DNA of 64,000 bases from Cycas panzhihuaensis (lineage: Eukaryota; Cycadophyta), in the NCBI GenBank assembly GCA_023213395.1, contig CM041465.1, positions 50,351,741-50,415,740 on the forward strand, read 5' to 3'. The position numbers were made by a program, and so were the translations under genes. Positions 22,320-33,493 of this stretch are shown here, piece by piece (the stretch's first letter is position 1; the number at the start of each line of letters is the position of its first letter). The notes below the pieces were generated by a model. It ran no database searches, was not told the DNA's origin, and worked only from the letters and a program-made list of their open reading frames with translations.

Positions 22320-23720
22320 ATCACAACAATGGATTCTCGACTCTGGTGCTTCCCATCACATGACAGGACACCGGGAGAATTTATCCACTTATCAATTCGA
22401 TACCAACTCTGAAGAAGAGATTTTTTTTAGGAGTAGATCCCAACTTAAAGTGAAAGGATCAGGGGATGTTACTCTAGAAGATGGTTCAATCAAGGACGTA
22501 TTTTACGTGCCTGGTTTGTTACCAAACTTTCTTTCTATCTACCAAATCTGCCAGAAAGACCTTGTTGTTGAATTCTGAAAAGACAAATTTATTATTAAAG
22601 AACCATTAAACAAATTCAAATCTATTGCCTCTAGACCTATTGATCATAAAAAGCCTAACTAGTTTACAAAATACTAAAACAAAGTCTTTTAATGCCTTCA
22701 TAGCCAAATATGACCCAGTCAGTAAACTATGACATGGACGATTCGACCATACTAGTTATGACAAACTTCAGTACCTAAAAAGACATGACATGGTTCATGG
22801 TCTTCCACCTTTAAATACTGTTTATGGTGTCTGCGAAGCCTGCGTAATAGGTAAGCAACATATGGATTCCTTTCCACATTAGACTCAATTCAGAGCAAAA
22901 GTTCCACTTAAACTTGTTCACTCTGATATATGTGGACCGTTCTATGTAATTTCATATTCTGGCTATCGTTATTTCGTCACGTTTATTGATAATTTTTCGA
23001 GAAAATGTTGGGTGTACACATTTAAGACTCGTAATCGAGTGTTTGACATCTTCACTGAATTCAAAACACTTGTACAAAATCAATCAAACTCAAAAATTAA
23101 AATTTTCAGATCTAATAATGCCAAAGAATACTTAAGTGACAATTTCACTTCTTTTTGTAAGAGACACGAAATTCAATTTCAGCATTTTGTTGCCTATACT
23201 CCTCAGCAAAATGGTGTTGCTGAATGCAAAAACCGTACTCTTGTCAAAATGACTCGATGCATGCTACATGCAAAGAGTCTTGACTTAAAGTTGTGGGCAG
23301 AAGCAATTGCCTGCTCCAAGTATCTTTTAAACCGTTTACCTAGTAAATCTTTACAAAATGTTACCCTAGAATAAAAATGGTCTGGACGAAAAGTCTCAGT
23401 TGAACATCTGAAAATTTTTGAAAGTATTGCGTGGGGACATTTTCCCAAAGAAAAACGTAAGAAACTCGATCCTAAAAGTCAAAAATATATCTTCGTTGGA
23501 TACAACGAAGAGAGCAAAGCTTACAGACTTTTGGATGCAGTCACATATAAAATATCAATTTTGCGTGATGTAATATTTGATGAAGAAGGATCCTCTTCAA
23601 CTTTTACTTATGTAGAACTTCCTATTGAGAATCTATTAACCAATACCTATTTGGGGACTCCTCTAAAAAACAAGTTGACCCTGAGACTATAAAATCCTTA
23701 TCCACACAAGTCTAGAATTG
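22320..23720 (+). pseudogene. Copia-3 protease and integrase
   Basis: Protease: WILDSGASHHMTGHREN at about 22327-22377, catalytic DSGA intact, followed by YVPGLLPNFLSIYQI. GAG-pre-integrase: GRFDHTSYDKLQYLKRHDMV and CEACVIGKQHMDSFP. Integrase core: LVHSDICGPF (first Asp), FIDNFSRKCWVY, then RSNNAKEYL where RSDNGGEY is usual, so the second catalytic Asp is Asn (AAT at 23114-23116), and NGVAECKNRTL with the catalytic Glu present. Later parts (FVGYNEESKAYRLLD) are readable. Stops include one after LQNVTLE near 23372 and one near 23690. Confidence 0.88.
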
Positions 23721-23959
23721 GACTCTATCTGAACCAACCGCAATAGATCCTTCTTTTCAAGCTAGTTTTTCATTTCAACTCATGACTACAGAAACAATTA
23801 CAAACAAACAACCTGTATGGGCAAAGAAAACGCTTTTCGACGCTAGATTTGATGTAGGCAATCCTTCAGATATCAGGAGAACTCGCGCTTAAAAATTACA
23901 TGTTAATTATGCGTTAATGACTAAAATAATGGCCAACAATGATCCTAAAATTTTTAAAC

Positions 23960-25440
23960 AAGCAAGCAACAATCCAGTATGGTAGCAAGTCATGCAAATT
24001 GAAATTGATGCTTTAAACAAGAATTCAACTTGAGATCTTATTCCAATTACACCAGGGAAAAATATAGTTGATTGTAAATGGGTTTATAGAACTAAATACA
24101 ATTCAACAAGCGCTGTTGAAAAGTATAAAGCTCGTCTAGTTGCGAAATGATTTTTTAAAATCGATGGTATAGACTATAATGAAACCTTTGCCCCTATTGC
24201 AAAGATGAATACTATTAAAACTATTATTGCTCTAACAACTAAATTCAACTGAGAAATCCATCAAATGGATGTCAAGAGCGTATTTCTAAATAGTGATTTT
24301 AAAAAAGAAATCTACATGACTCAACCGTTTGGTTTTATTGACAACCCTAATTTAGTTTGTAAACTAAAAAATCAATCTATGGATTGAAACAAACTCCTCG
24401 AACTTGGTATACGAAAGTTGATGACTACCTAATTCAAATTGGATACACTAGATGTATCAGTGATCCAAATCTTTATTTCAAACGTGAAAACGAGAATCTT
24501 ACCATATTAATCCTGTATGTTGATGATATTATCATCACATGATCTTCAAACAATAACATTCATCAACTAAAAACAACCTTAATGAATAAATTTGAAATGA
24601 TCGATCTAGGTCTTCTACACTATTTTTTCAGATTACAAATTTACCAACACGATTAAAAAATAACCATATCTCAACCAAAATATATTTTAAACCTAATTAA
24701 ACGGTTTAACATAGAAAATGCTAAACCGATTTCTAATCCTTTACAATCAGGAGTAAAATTATCTACTGATTGTTTCACACCCTTGTGTGATCCAACTTTA
24801 TATAGACAACTTATTGATAGTCTTATTTATTTAACACATACCCGACCTGATATATCCTATGCTGTTGCTTTATGTTTGCGTTATATGCAAAAACCACATG
24901 AATCACAGTGGAACGATGTTAAACATATTCTTCAATATCTTCAAAATAGTATTTTTTATGGTTTAACTTATAATTCTTGCAGTAAACCTCTAACTTTAAC
25001 AGGGTATACTGATTCAGATTGGGCAGGCGACTCAAATGACCGTAAGTTAACAACAGGTTATGTGCTTTTTCTAGATTCTTCACCTATCACATGGTCTAGT
25101 AAAAAAATGCAGGCTCTAGCTCTATCAACAATCGAAGATGAATATCGAGCACTTGTTGAAGCAAGTAAAGAAACACTTTGGATCAAATCTCTCTTAACTA
25201 AAATTGGTCTGTTTCCTAACTCTTCTATAGAACTTAAAGTTGATAATCAAGGTGCTATTGCTATTGCTATAAATCCAGTTGCTCATTCTAGAACAAAACA
25301 CATAGAATTGCATCAACATTTTATTGGTAATCTTGTTACTGATAATATTATTCATTTGTCTTATTGTCCTACAGATCTATAGGTTGCTGATATCATTACC
25401 AAGTCATTGACTGAAGTCAAGTTTCTAAACCTGCGAGATT
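23960..25440 (+). pseudogene. Copia-3 reverse transcriptase and RNase H
   Basis: RT: VDCKWVYRTKYNSTSAVEKYKARLVAK, split here as CKWVYRTK and KYKARLVAK, then YNETFAPIAK, EIHQMDVKSVFLNSDF, and the active site LYVDDIIIT at about 24513-24538, intact. RNase H: 24783-25382 is one open frame with RQLIDSLIYLTHTRPDISYA, YTDSDWAGDSNDRKLTTGY, ALSTIEDEYRALVEA, KVDNQGAIAI and RTKHIELHQHFI, then a stop and VADIITKSLTEVKF. Several stops in RT (for example TGA at about 24148 and 24249) fit CGA-to-TGA or TGG-to-TGA change. It would have made and processed element cDNA. Confidence 0.9.
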
Positions 25441-25536
25441 TGTTAAAGATAAAAGAAGTCTCTATCAAAAGGGGATCAACATGATGAAGACCTTCTTTAT
25501 ATTCTATATTGTATAAAAGCTAATATTAAAGGGAGA

Positions 25537-25981
25537 TGTTAGGAATATTAATGTTAGTTTTATGTCACATGTTAATATTATAATTATAAGTTATTAAAGT
25601 TCATTTTATAAAAGTTTATGTTAATTATTAATTATTATGTGAAGGTCATTGAAATGAGCAACTGCTCATTTTAACGGACCTCTCTCTTTCTTTAATAGTC
25701 TCTCCTAGATTCTAGGAATGGGTTCCAAGAATCTAGGAGGCCGTCATAAGCCTGTCCAAGGCTGATTTCCTTTCTTAGTTTGGTTTATAGAGGGTATTCC
25801 TGATTACGAAGGCCATGTAAAATTCTTTAGCAATAAATTTCTAATTTGAAGAGGTGATTTTTCTTCCCCAGAAGGGGTTTTCCACCTGTCACATTATGTG
25901 TATCTGTGCAGTGTTTATTTATGTGTATTCTATGTCTTTTATTTCATGTTAATAATACTGCACATGATACCTATCTTGACA
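25537..25981 (+). repeat. Copia-3 3' LTR
   Basis: 445 bp, TGTTAGGAATATT...ATCTTGACA, preceded by polypurine AAAGGGAGA (25528-25536) and followed by the TTGAT duplication copy at 25982-25986. Confidence 0.95.
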
Positions 25982-25986
25982 TTGAT

Positions 25987-26598
25987 AATCATCTGGGAAA
26001 ATTAAAAATTTTTAATCAAGATAATTAATTTAGCTGGGCTAATATCCGTCATATCTGTGGGACATGCACGTACTTCTCTTTAGAGAGTATATCACTGCTC
26101 ATTGGTGAATGGGGTGAGGACCGGCAGTACCTGAGCTCCACGTTTACTTGGATTTCATCACCAAGGAATGGTGCGGGTATTGTGAGTGAAGGCCATTAAT
26201 TACGTATACTAGAAGCCCTCCTATGCATCGACACCTCACCTACTTTGGACATAAGTGAGAGAGGTTTGGGTTTGTTGCACATCCTACATCACTTTGGTTA
26301 TCAGTTGTGTGCACCCACATGTCGGCTTCTATATAGGCCTTCTCACTTATCTTGATTAGATCACTTATACCATATATTTACTTGTGATGTCTTTGCTTCC
26401 ACATCTTACATTGTATTACTTCATCATTCCTTGCTGCATCAGGAAGATTCACCACAAGTATTAGTGGCTTTACATCATCATTATTCTCTGCTGCGTTAGG
26501 TAGACCTGTCATAAGTGTCAGTGACTCCACCTTCTTCTACTTAGTGCATTTTCATACATATTTATATATATCACTCTTATTCATCTTTTCACACCACC
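25987..26598 (+). other. Copia-2 leader, second part
   Basis: Continues from 18934 after the copia-3 insertion. No gene is recognised. It shows a loose repetition of AT(C)ATTCT/CTGCTGC-TTAGG-AGA units around 26420-26520. It ends at the gag start ATG at 26599. Confidence 0.6.
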
Positions 26599-27580
26599 AT
26601 GTCGACCAACTTCAAGCAGAATGTGAACTGTACGCTAAAGGGGAAAAAAAACTAGGATCTATGGTTCACAGAAGTCAAGAACACAATCAAGTACGAGGGA
26701 CTCTGGCTAGACCACTTGGAGTCAACCCTGACAGTACTTGCTATCGATGCCACATCACAGAGTGGTGGCACACCTCCAGCTCCTCCACTTAATAATCCAC
26801 AATGGCGACAGTGAATCATTGAAGACTAGAAGATCAGAGTAGGGAATCCGCAATGGCGACGATGGATCATTGAAGACTAGAAGATCAGAGTAGGGATCGT
26901 GTTAATTACAGATTATTCCTTGCACAACTTAATCGATGACACACAGTACGACACTGCCTTCAAGGTCTTCGAAGTCCTCAAAAGAAACTTCGATACTCGA
27001 TCGGACTTGAGTTTGTTCATATGGTATTGAAACTGAACAATATGCGAATGCAGAAAGGGCGAGCACATGAAACCATCAATGCTCTTCGCCCCATTAAATA
27101 GGCCATTGATAGGGATTTTAAAACCCAATGCATAACTTGGGCCTTCGTAATTCAGTCAAGTCTGTACATCCCTGATTATAAGAACCTGCTAGGACATCTT
27201 CAGTCATCTGGCACACTGACGATCCTCAACTTCGAAGTGTTAGCTGAGAAGTTTATTGAACATGACAAGACCTTCGCTACCAGTTTTCCACTTTCAGATT
27301 TACCTCTTAATGCAACTTTCGAAGCTCACACGGATGAGGAAGTATACTACACCAAACAACAAGGTCAATCTTGACGCGGAGGAAGAAGAGGTCGCGGAAG
27401 AGGCAGGGGAAAGCAACAGGGGCAACAACAGAGGCAACAACAAGGTCAACAACAAACAACAGTCAAAAGACCGCCAATCAGAGACAGCCAAACAACAATG
27501 CTCCCATGTGTCAAAGGTGTAACAGGAAAGGACATATTGCAAAAGATTGCTGCATTGATTACAATAGATTACATGTTATC
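26599..27580 (+). pseudogene. Copia-2 gag
   Basis: Starts ATGTCGACCAACTTC at 26599. Recognisable parts: WFTEVKNTIKYEGLWLDHLE, WRRWIIED, LITDYSLHNLIDDTQYDTAF, then a GRGRG and Gln-rich stretch and one zinc knuckle, CQRCNRKGHIAKDC, at about 27505-27549. A 51-bp (17-codon) in-frame tandem duplication at 26794-26844 and 26845-26895 repeats NPQWRR(Q)WIIED.KIRVG, with stops in both copies. Frameshifts separate the N-terminal, basic and zinc-knuckle parts. The product would package element RNA. Confidence 0.85.
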
Positions 27581-27756
27581 GTCAACAACAACATCAAGCC
27601 CACAATGTTGATGAGAGTCATGATGACTTATTTGCGGGAGCACATATCATTGAGGCACATATTCAACAAAGCAAGGAAGCATCCACTTCATCTGCTGCTT
27701 CTAGACCTAAGAGGTACATCGGGGCACACTGTGGTACAACCATTTGTCAACTTGAT

Positions 27757-29490
27757 TTGCCACTATCTCGACCTCTTGGACAGGCAAATACTGCATCAAT
27801 ATCATCATCAGACTGGGTTATGGACATAAGAGCTACCCATCACATGACTTGTCACCAAGACTTCTTCCAGGATTTTGATTCAGTGGTCACTAGAGTAGTA
27901 CACATGGCCGATAAGTCGACACAACCTGTTCAAGGCATGGGCTCCATACGCTTGAAGCTCCTAGGCCTACCCAATTTTACTTTAAAAGATGTCTTGTATA
28001 TTCCCCATCTCAAACAAAACCTTTTGTCGCTATCCACACTTGTCTGCTGTGGATTCGACTTGAGTGTCACAACTAATGATCAAGTTGTTAGTGTTATTCA
28101 CCCACCTTTATGTTCTGTGATGATGATTGGGAAACTTGAAGGTAAGCTATTTAGACTGACTGGAACCATGTTGTCTTCTTCTGCATACGAAGTTGTTGCC
28201 CCCATCTATGTCGAAGAAGAACTTGCATTTAATGTCACCTTGACTCATTCCAAGCTGTCCCCAAAAGCTCTCTGGCATGCTCGCATGGGGCACATCAAAC
28301 TTGATTGACTTAAAGAAATCTTCCATTCCACTCTAGGTCTACGCAGATTTTCCTCTAAGTCGTTCAAATGTGAAGCTTGCATTATTGCCAAATCCCACTG
28401 ACAGCCATTTCCCTAGAGTCAATGGAAAGCTAATCAGCCTCTTGAATTAATACACTCAGACATCTGTAGGTCTATGCCTATCCCTTCTCTCACAGGGAAG
28501 AGGTACTACATTACATTTATTGATGACTTCACTCGAAAGGTATGGGTGACCTTTCTCAAATCAAAAGATGAAGCATTCATAGTATTCAAGGCATTCAAGA
28601 CTCTCACAGAGAAGGAATTCAGATATCAGTTGAAGTGTCTCAGGACTGACAATGGCAGCGAATACACTTGAAATGAATTTGGAGACTTCTTGCGTCACCA
28701 GAGGATCAAGCATCAAAAAACTATTGTAGGTACCCCTTAGCAGAATGGCGTTACTGAAAGGGGTAATAGAACCATAATGAATATGGCACAGGCTATGCTT
28801 GTCTTCAAGAATGTACCTACATATCTTTAGACCGAAGCTATTTATACTACAGTCTACTGTATGAACAACATAAGTCCATCTAAGCTGGACCCGGCTCCAA
28901 ATGAACGATGGACTGGACGGACCCCTACTGCCCATCACTTCAAAATTTTTGGCTCTACTTGTTATACTCAGATTCTTGATGAGCACAGAAATAAGCTCCA
29001 ACCGCGAGTTTTAAAGGGCATCTTTGTTGGGTACCCTATGAATAAGAAAGGATACAAGGTCTTCATTTCAACATTAAAGAAGATCATTATCATTAAGGAT
29101 GTGGTGTTTGCGGAGATAGAGGATCAACTACTTCAGCTTGATTCTAAAGCACCATCTCATAGATACAATGATGTCCTGGAATATGATGTACAGGTTCTAA
29201 CATTTGGGGGGGGGAGAGACACTGAAGAAATACTTAAAATTTTGGAATCTGACAATAGAGCCCCGGAGGACACTATCCTTAACTCAGATCCTGTGCCAAT
29301 GTGCACCAATCTAGTGCCATCTTGGGAGAATAGCCAGGAATCACCACGTCAAGCTTCAAAAGGAAAAGGAGTTGCAGAAGAACCACCTTCACCACCTTCA
29401 GTTACAGGGTCATCTTCTCTAGTAATGTCATCGATCTCCAGACCATACATCTCCCATGATCCTTTTCAAGATCAAAATGAAGACTAGGAT
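27757..29490 (+). pseudogene. Copia-2 protease, GAG-pre-integrase and integrase
   Basis: The protease region reads WVMDIRATHHMTCHQDFF; the usual DSGA is DIRA (codons from 27823), so the catalytic Ser-Gly is lost. YIPHLKQNLLSLSTLV follows. GAG-pre-integrase: LWHARMGHIKLD and CEACIIAKSH. Integrase: IHSDICRSM, FIDDFTRKVWVTF, LRTDNGSEYT, a stop, then NGVTERGNRTIMNMA; all three catalytic acidic residues are present. The core C-terminus (WTGRTPTAHHFKIFGSTCY; GIFVGYPMNKKGYKVF) runs open in 28861-29487. Stops at about 28306, 28669, 28738 and 28828 interrupt it. Confidence 0.88.
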
Positions 29491-29689
29491 GTTGTGGAAA
29501 TGAGAACCTGATTCCCAACCAAAGGTTTTCGAGAAGCCTACCACCTGCACAAAGACTTGAGATCTGATGAGGTAGGTAAAATTGGCACTCGAAGCGGTGC
29601 CTATAGAGCAAGGGAGCAAACATCACTTCCCACAGAGCTTGAACCAACTGAACTGCACCTTGCTTTAAATGACGAGGCTCTATCATACT

Positions 29690-31170
29690 AAGAAGCTGTG
29701 AAACACAGTTTGGAGAAATGCCATGAATGAGGAATACCAATCCTTGATCAAGAACGGTACATGGGAGCTCATTAATCTACCTTTGGGAAGAAAGGTAGTT
29801 AGAAACAAACGGGTGTTCAAAAATAAATACAGATCATACGACACCCTTGAAAAACACAAGGTGAGGTTGGTCGCAAAAGGATTCACCCAAAGGGAAAGCA
29901 TCGACTACACAGAGGTCTTCGCGCCAACTACCAAATGGCCCACAATCAGAGCACTTGTGGCCTTGGTTGCTCAACAGGGTTGGAAATCCACCAACTCGAC
30001 GTGAAAACTGCTTTTCTCAACGGAAATTTGGAAGAAGAAATCTACCTGACATAGCCTGAAGGCTTTGAGATAGCAGGACAGGAGCAGAAAGTGTGTAGAC
30101 TAAAAAAGTTGCTATATGCCCTAAAACAAGCCCCTCGCGCTTGGTTCACCAAGTTGTCCAACAAAATGAGGCAACTTGGTTATGAGGTATGTGACTATCA
30201 AGACGTTGATGCGACTTTGTTCATTAAGAGAGAAAGGCAAAGTCACATATCTCCTAATCTTTGTGGACGACATGTTGATAATCGGAAACAATGAGTAGGA
30301 TATCAGCAAATTAAAGATGGACTTGTCAGAATCCTTCGAATTGTCTGACCTCGGACTAATGAGATATTACTTGGGAATTGAGGTAACTCAATGCAGTGGA
30401 AAAATCTCTCTCCCAAGAAAAATATATCAGCGATCTTCTAATCAAGTTCCTATTAGAAGATGCCAGAACAATGTCTACTGTAATGGAGCCCAATGTCAAA
30501 CTTTTCGATGAAGACACTCGAGAGGTAGACGCAACACTCTATTGGCAATTTGTAGGTAGCCTCATTTATGTTATCAACATAAGGCCGGATATTACCTATG
30601 CCGTTGGCATTCTTGCCCGTCAGATGACAAGTCTAAAGCAGAACCATTGGCAAGCAGTAATACGAGTGTTGAAGTACCTAAAGATGACTAGCAAACTTGG
30701 TTTTTTGTATGAGCACAACAATGATTTCAGACTTACAACATACATAGACTCGGATTTTGCTGGTGACAAAAATATAGGAAGATCAACGTCCGGGTATATC
30801 ACATTTCTTGGAACAACTCCAATTTCATGGCGGTCAAAGTGGCAGAAAATCACTGCAGATTCTACTCCTGAAGCCGAATACATAGTTGCTTCTGAGACTA
30901 GCAAGGAGATGATATGGCTTCGCAAATTATTACATACTTTGGATATCACCCATACAGGTCCAACGAGCTTACATGTGGACAATTAGTCAACAATGCACAT
31001 GGTCAAGAATTCTATTTTTCATGATCGTATAAAGCACATTAGTACAGAAGTCCACAGGATTTGGGAACTAGTCCATGATGGCACAATACAATTGGAACAC
31101 TACCCCGCAATAGATCAAGTGGCTGATATCTTCACCAAACCACTACAAAGGGTGAAGTTTGAACATTTAT
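29690..31170 (+). pseudogene. Copia-2 reverse transcriptase and RNase H
   Basis: RT: SLIKNGTWELINLPLGRKVV, KHKVRLVAKGFTQRESIDY, a frameshift near 29985, LDVKTAFLNGNLEEEIYLT, RLKKLLYALKQAPRAWF, and the active site FVDDMLIIG near 30262-30285 in a shifted frame. RNase H: 30396-30986 is open, with VGSLIYVINIRPDITYAVGI, YIDSDFAGDKNIGRSTSGY, DSTPEAEYIVASE and LHVDN, then a stop, and RIKHISTEVHRIWE and ADIFTKPLQRVKFEHL close to the end. The order and motifs are standard for plant copia elements. Confidence 0.9.
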
Positions 31171-31669
31171 GACAGTAGTTCGACCTTAGGGTCTCCATCT
31201 CCAATTGATTGAAGGAGATGGCACACAGGACCAGCATACTCTATCCCATTCGTGAAAACCCCTTTTGTGGGCGCGGAAGGACTAGAGTAAGTCTCTACTT
31301 TCTCCCATTCGTGAAAATCCCTCGTGGGCGTGAAACAAGTTGGGTTGTACTTGTTTCGAAAATCAGAACTTGTGAAAACCCGAAAGGGCATGGGGGATGA
31401 TGAAATGGTATATGGAGACTCAGTGGATTGAAGCTGCATAACCAACTTGTACTGCTTGGTTATCTGGCTACACTCAAAGAGCCACCTGAGCCACTTCATA
31501 GAAAAGGAAGTCAAATTCGTGGGTTTTTATGCCCTAGAGGGTTTTCCCACAAAAGTGTCTTATAGGTTGTAGAATTTTTTTTCCTCAATGTAATGATGAC
31601 GCTAAAATGAGGACCTCATAGATTAGAATAGGATAAAGGAAAATGACCTTTTGCCATTAAGGGGGGGAT
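31171..31669 (+). other. Copia-2 3' untranslated region with GTGAAAACCC repeats
   Basis: Contains three diverged copies of a GTGAAAA(C/T)CC...GGGCG module (about 31252, 31311 and 31373). It ends in the polypurine tract TTAAGGGGGGGA at about 31657-31668. No gene is seen. Confidence 0.65.
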
Positions 31670-32033
31670 TGTGATGATGTTAGTGTCACATGGTCATTTC
31701 ATAAAGTTAGAATTAGATAGTCATTTTTATGTTTGTAATTTTAGGATAAGGTGACTATGCTTAAGTCACTTAAGTGAAATGACATAAAGTTCATTTCACT
31801 GTAATTTCATGTAATCTCATCTGAATGTCATTGGGAGGGAAAACTCAAATTTCAAACCCTAATGAGCATTCTCATTATATAAGCTAAAATTACATGGAGA
31901 GTGATCATTTTACACTTTTCCTCTTTGAGCTTAAGCTATTAGCATTTCTCTTTTTGAGTACATTGTGCTTGTCTCCACTATTTGCCATTGTGTAGTGTTA
32001 GTGCACTAGATCCCTAGATCCATTCCCTCAATA
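31670..32033 (+). repeat. Copia-2 3' LTR
   Basis: TGTGATGATG...CCCTCAATA; the terminal CA has become TA. It pairs with 16994-17356. The duplication copy GTAGA (GTACA on the other side) follows at 32034-32038. Confidence 0.93.
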
Positions 32034-33480
32034 GTAGATGAGTGCCTGATGATCCAAATAGAATATAAAAGGATTCGTTAATAAGTATTTGCAAAATTTT
32101 TGTAGGCATACACCATTCTGAGCCCTTCTCTTTCTATTGTTGTATAGTTTTATTCAGCTCTGGTTAGTTTTCGACTGGCAAAGTATATGGGCCTGTCCAC
32201 ATTGTTTCTACCAGGCTGAGCTAGAACACAACCAGTCGCATATTGGGAGGTGTCAACATGCACATGGAATATCTTATTTCAATCTAGGAAACATAGTATA
32301 TGCGCTGATGCTATTGCACGTTTCAAGGTTTCAAAAGTTTTTTGTTGTTTTGGCCCCCATTGCCAGTCTATCTCTTTCTTCAGGAGATCTTCTAATGGCC
32401 CTGCTATTTGGATGTATCGTTTTATGAACTTGTGATAATATCTAGTTAATCCTAAAAATCCCTTCACTTGTGTCTAGTTCTAAGGCTGGGGAAATTGTAG
32501 AATGGTTGCCACCTTTGTTGGGTCTGTTATTAATCCGTTTTACTCACCACATGTCCTAGAAGATTCTGAAGGGTACCAAAAAAGTACATTTTCCTGGATT
32601 TAAACATAACTTTTCTTTTTTTGCAAGTCTATAGTATTGTTCTCAAAATTTTTAAATGGTTTTCATTATACCGTATAGAGCTCAATCGTCTAAGAACACG
32701 GCAACTATTTCTCCTACCAATTTTTTGAATATGTTCAACACGATTCTTTGGAAGGTTGTTGGGGCATTAGTAAGTCCAAATGACATGACTCGATATGCGT
32801 AAGTTCCCCATTCAGTCACAAAGGTGGTTTTATGTTGATCTTCAGGTGCAATGCTCGCCTGTTTATACCCACTAAATCCGTCAGTGAAGGTATAAACTTC
32901 TTTTCCTCCTACGGTCTCCAGAATGTCTTCTGTGAAGGGGATTGGGAAGGGGTCTTTCTTTGTGACTTTATTGAGTTGTCGATAGTCTACACACACTCAA
33001 ATTTTCCCATTTTTCTTGGGTATTACCACGATGGGGCTTACCCAGTCACTATATTCGATCTAGTATATGTAGCCTGCCTCTAACATCTTGTGCAACTCTG
33101 CTTTAACTTTTTTCTTGTATCATGGGTTCATTTTGTATTGTTTTTGTTTAACTGGTTTTGCTCTCTCAACCAAATTGATATGGTGCATCTTGATCTCGGG
33201 TGGGATTCTCTTGAGATCTTTGTACGACCAGGCAAAGACATCTCGGTATTCCTCAAATAATACCTGAGCTTTTGCCATAGTTTTTTCATCTCAGTAATCA
33301 CCAATAGTAATATTTTTTGGTTTTGTCTTAGTTCCAAAATTGAGTTGTTTTAGGTTCTCTATGTTGTATTTCCTTTTCTGTTTGGTGGGTAGGTATGTCC
33401 TCTATGTTTCGTTGCCTGTATCTTACTTCTGTATATTCTGAAGGTAAGTTTAGGGTCTCTTCTCTCTCTCCCCCTCTCTT
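32034..33480 (-). pseudogene. Gypsy-A reverse transcriptase and start of RNase H
   Basis: From high to low coordinate: a region around 33350-33000, then CVDYRQLNKVTKKDPFPIPF, SGYKQASIAPEDQHKTTFVTE, GLTNAPTTFQRIVLNIFKKL and the catalytic VFLDD (about 32683-32697), directly followed by a stop. Next come a broken connection part and FLGLTRYYHKFIKRYIQIAG with WGPKQQKTFETLKRAIASA (32467-32279), the entry to RNase H. The RT active site is intact. The protein is interrupted by stops and by copia-2 at 32034. Confidence 0.88.
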
Positions 33481-33493
33481 CATTGCCATTGTA

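Larger units (their letters stand above)
18935..25981 (+). mobile_element. Copia-3: full-length Ty1/copia element, 7.0 kb, carrying a CLASP gene fragment
   Basis: LTRs at 18935-19397 and 25537-25981, perfect TTGAT duplications (18930-18934 and 25982-25986), primer-binding site TGGTATTAGAGCA at 19398, polypurine tract AAAGGGAGA before the 3' LTR. Gag, protease, integrase, RT and RNase H follow in copia order on the plus strand. A ~1.9-kb leader between primer-binding site and gag holds an antisense piece of a host CLASP gene. Stops, a poly-A frameshift and a lost integrase Asp make it inactive. Confidence 0.95.
16994..32033 (+). mobile_element. Copia-2: Ty1/copia element, 15 kb with copia-3 nested inside
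   Basis: LTRs at 16994-17356 and 31670-32033, primer-binding site TGGTATCAGAGCC at 17359, polypurine tract AAGGGGGGGA before the 3' LTR. The flanking duplication is GTACA (16989-16993) and GTAGA (32034-32038), one mismatch. It lies within the RNase H region of gypsy-A, and removing it restores the reading seen in the other gypsy copies. Its own sequence is about 8 kb, with an unusually long leader of about 2.2 kb. Gag-pol order is standard for copia; stops, frameshifts and a lost protease motif show it is dead. Confidence 0.92.

Noticed and set aside
26544-26792. 82-codon plus-strand ORF upstream of copia-2 gag
   Set aside because: It is a frame shadow of the real gag N-terminus (WFTEVKNTIKYEGLWL in the other frame).
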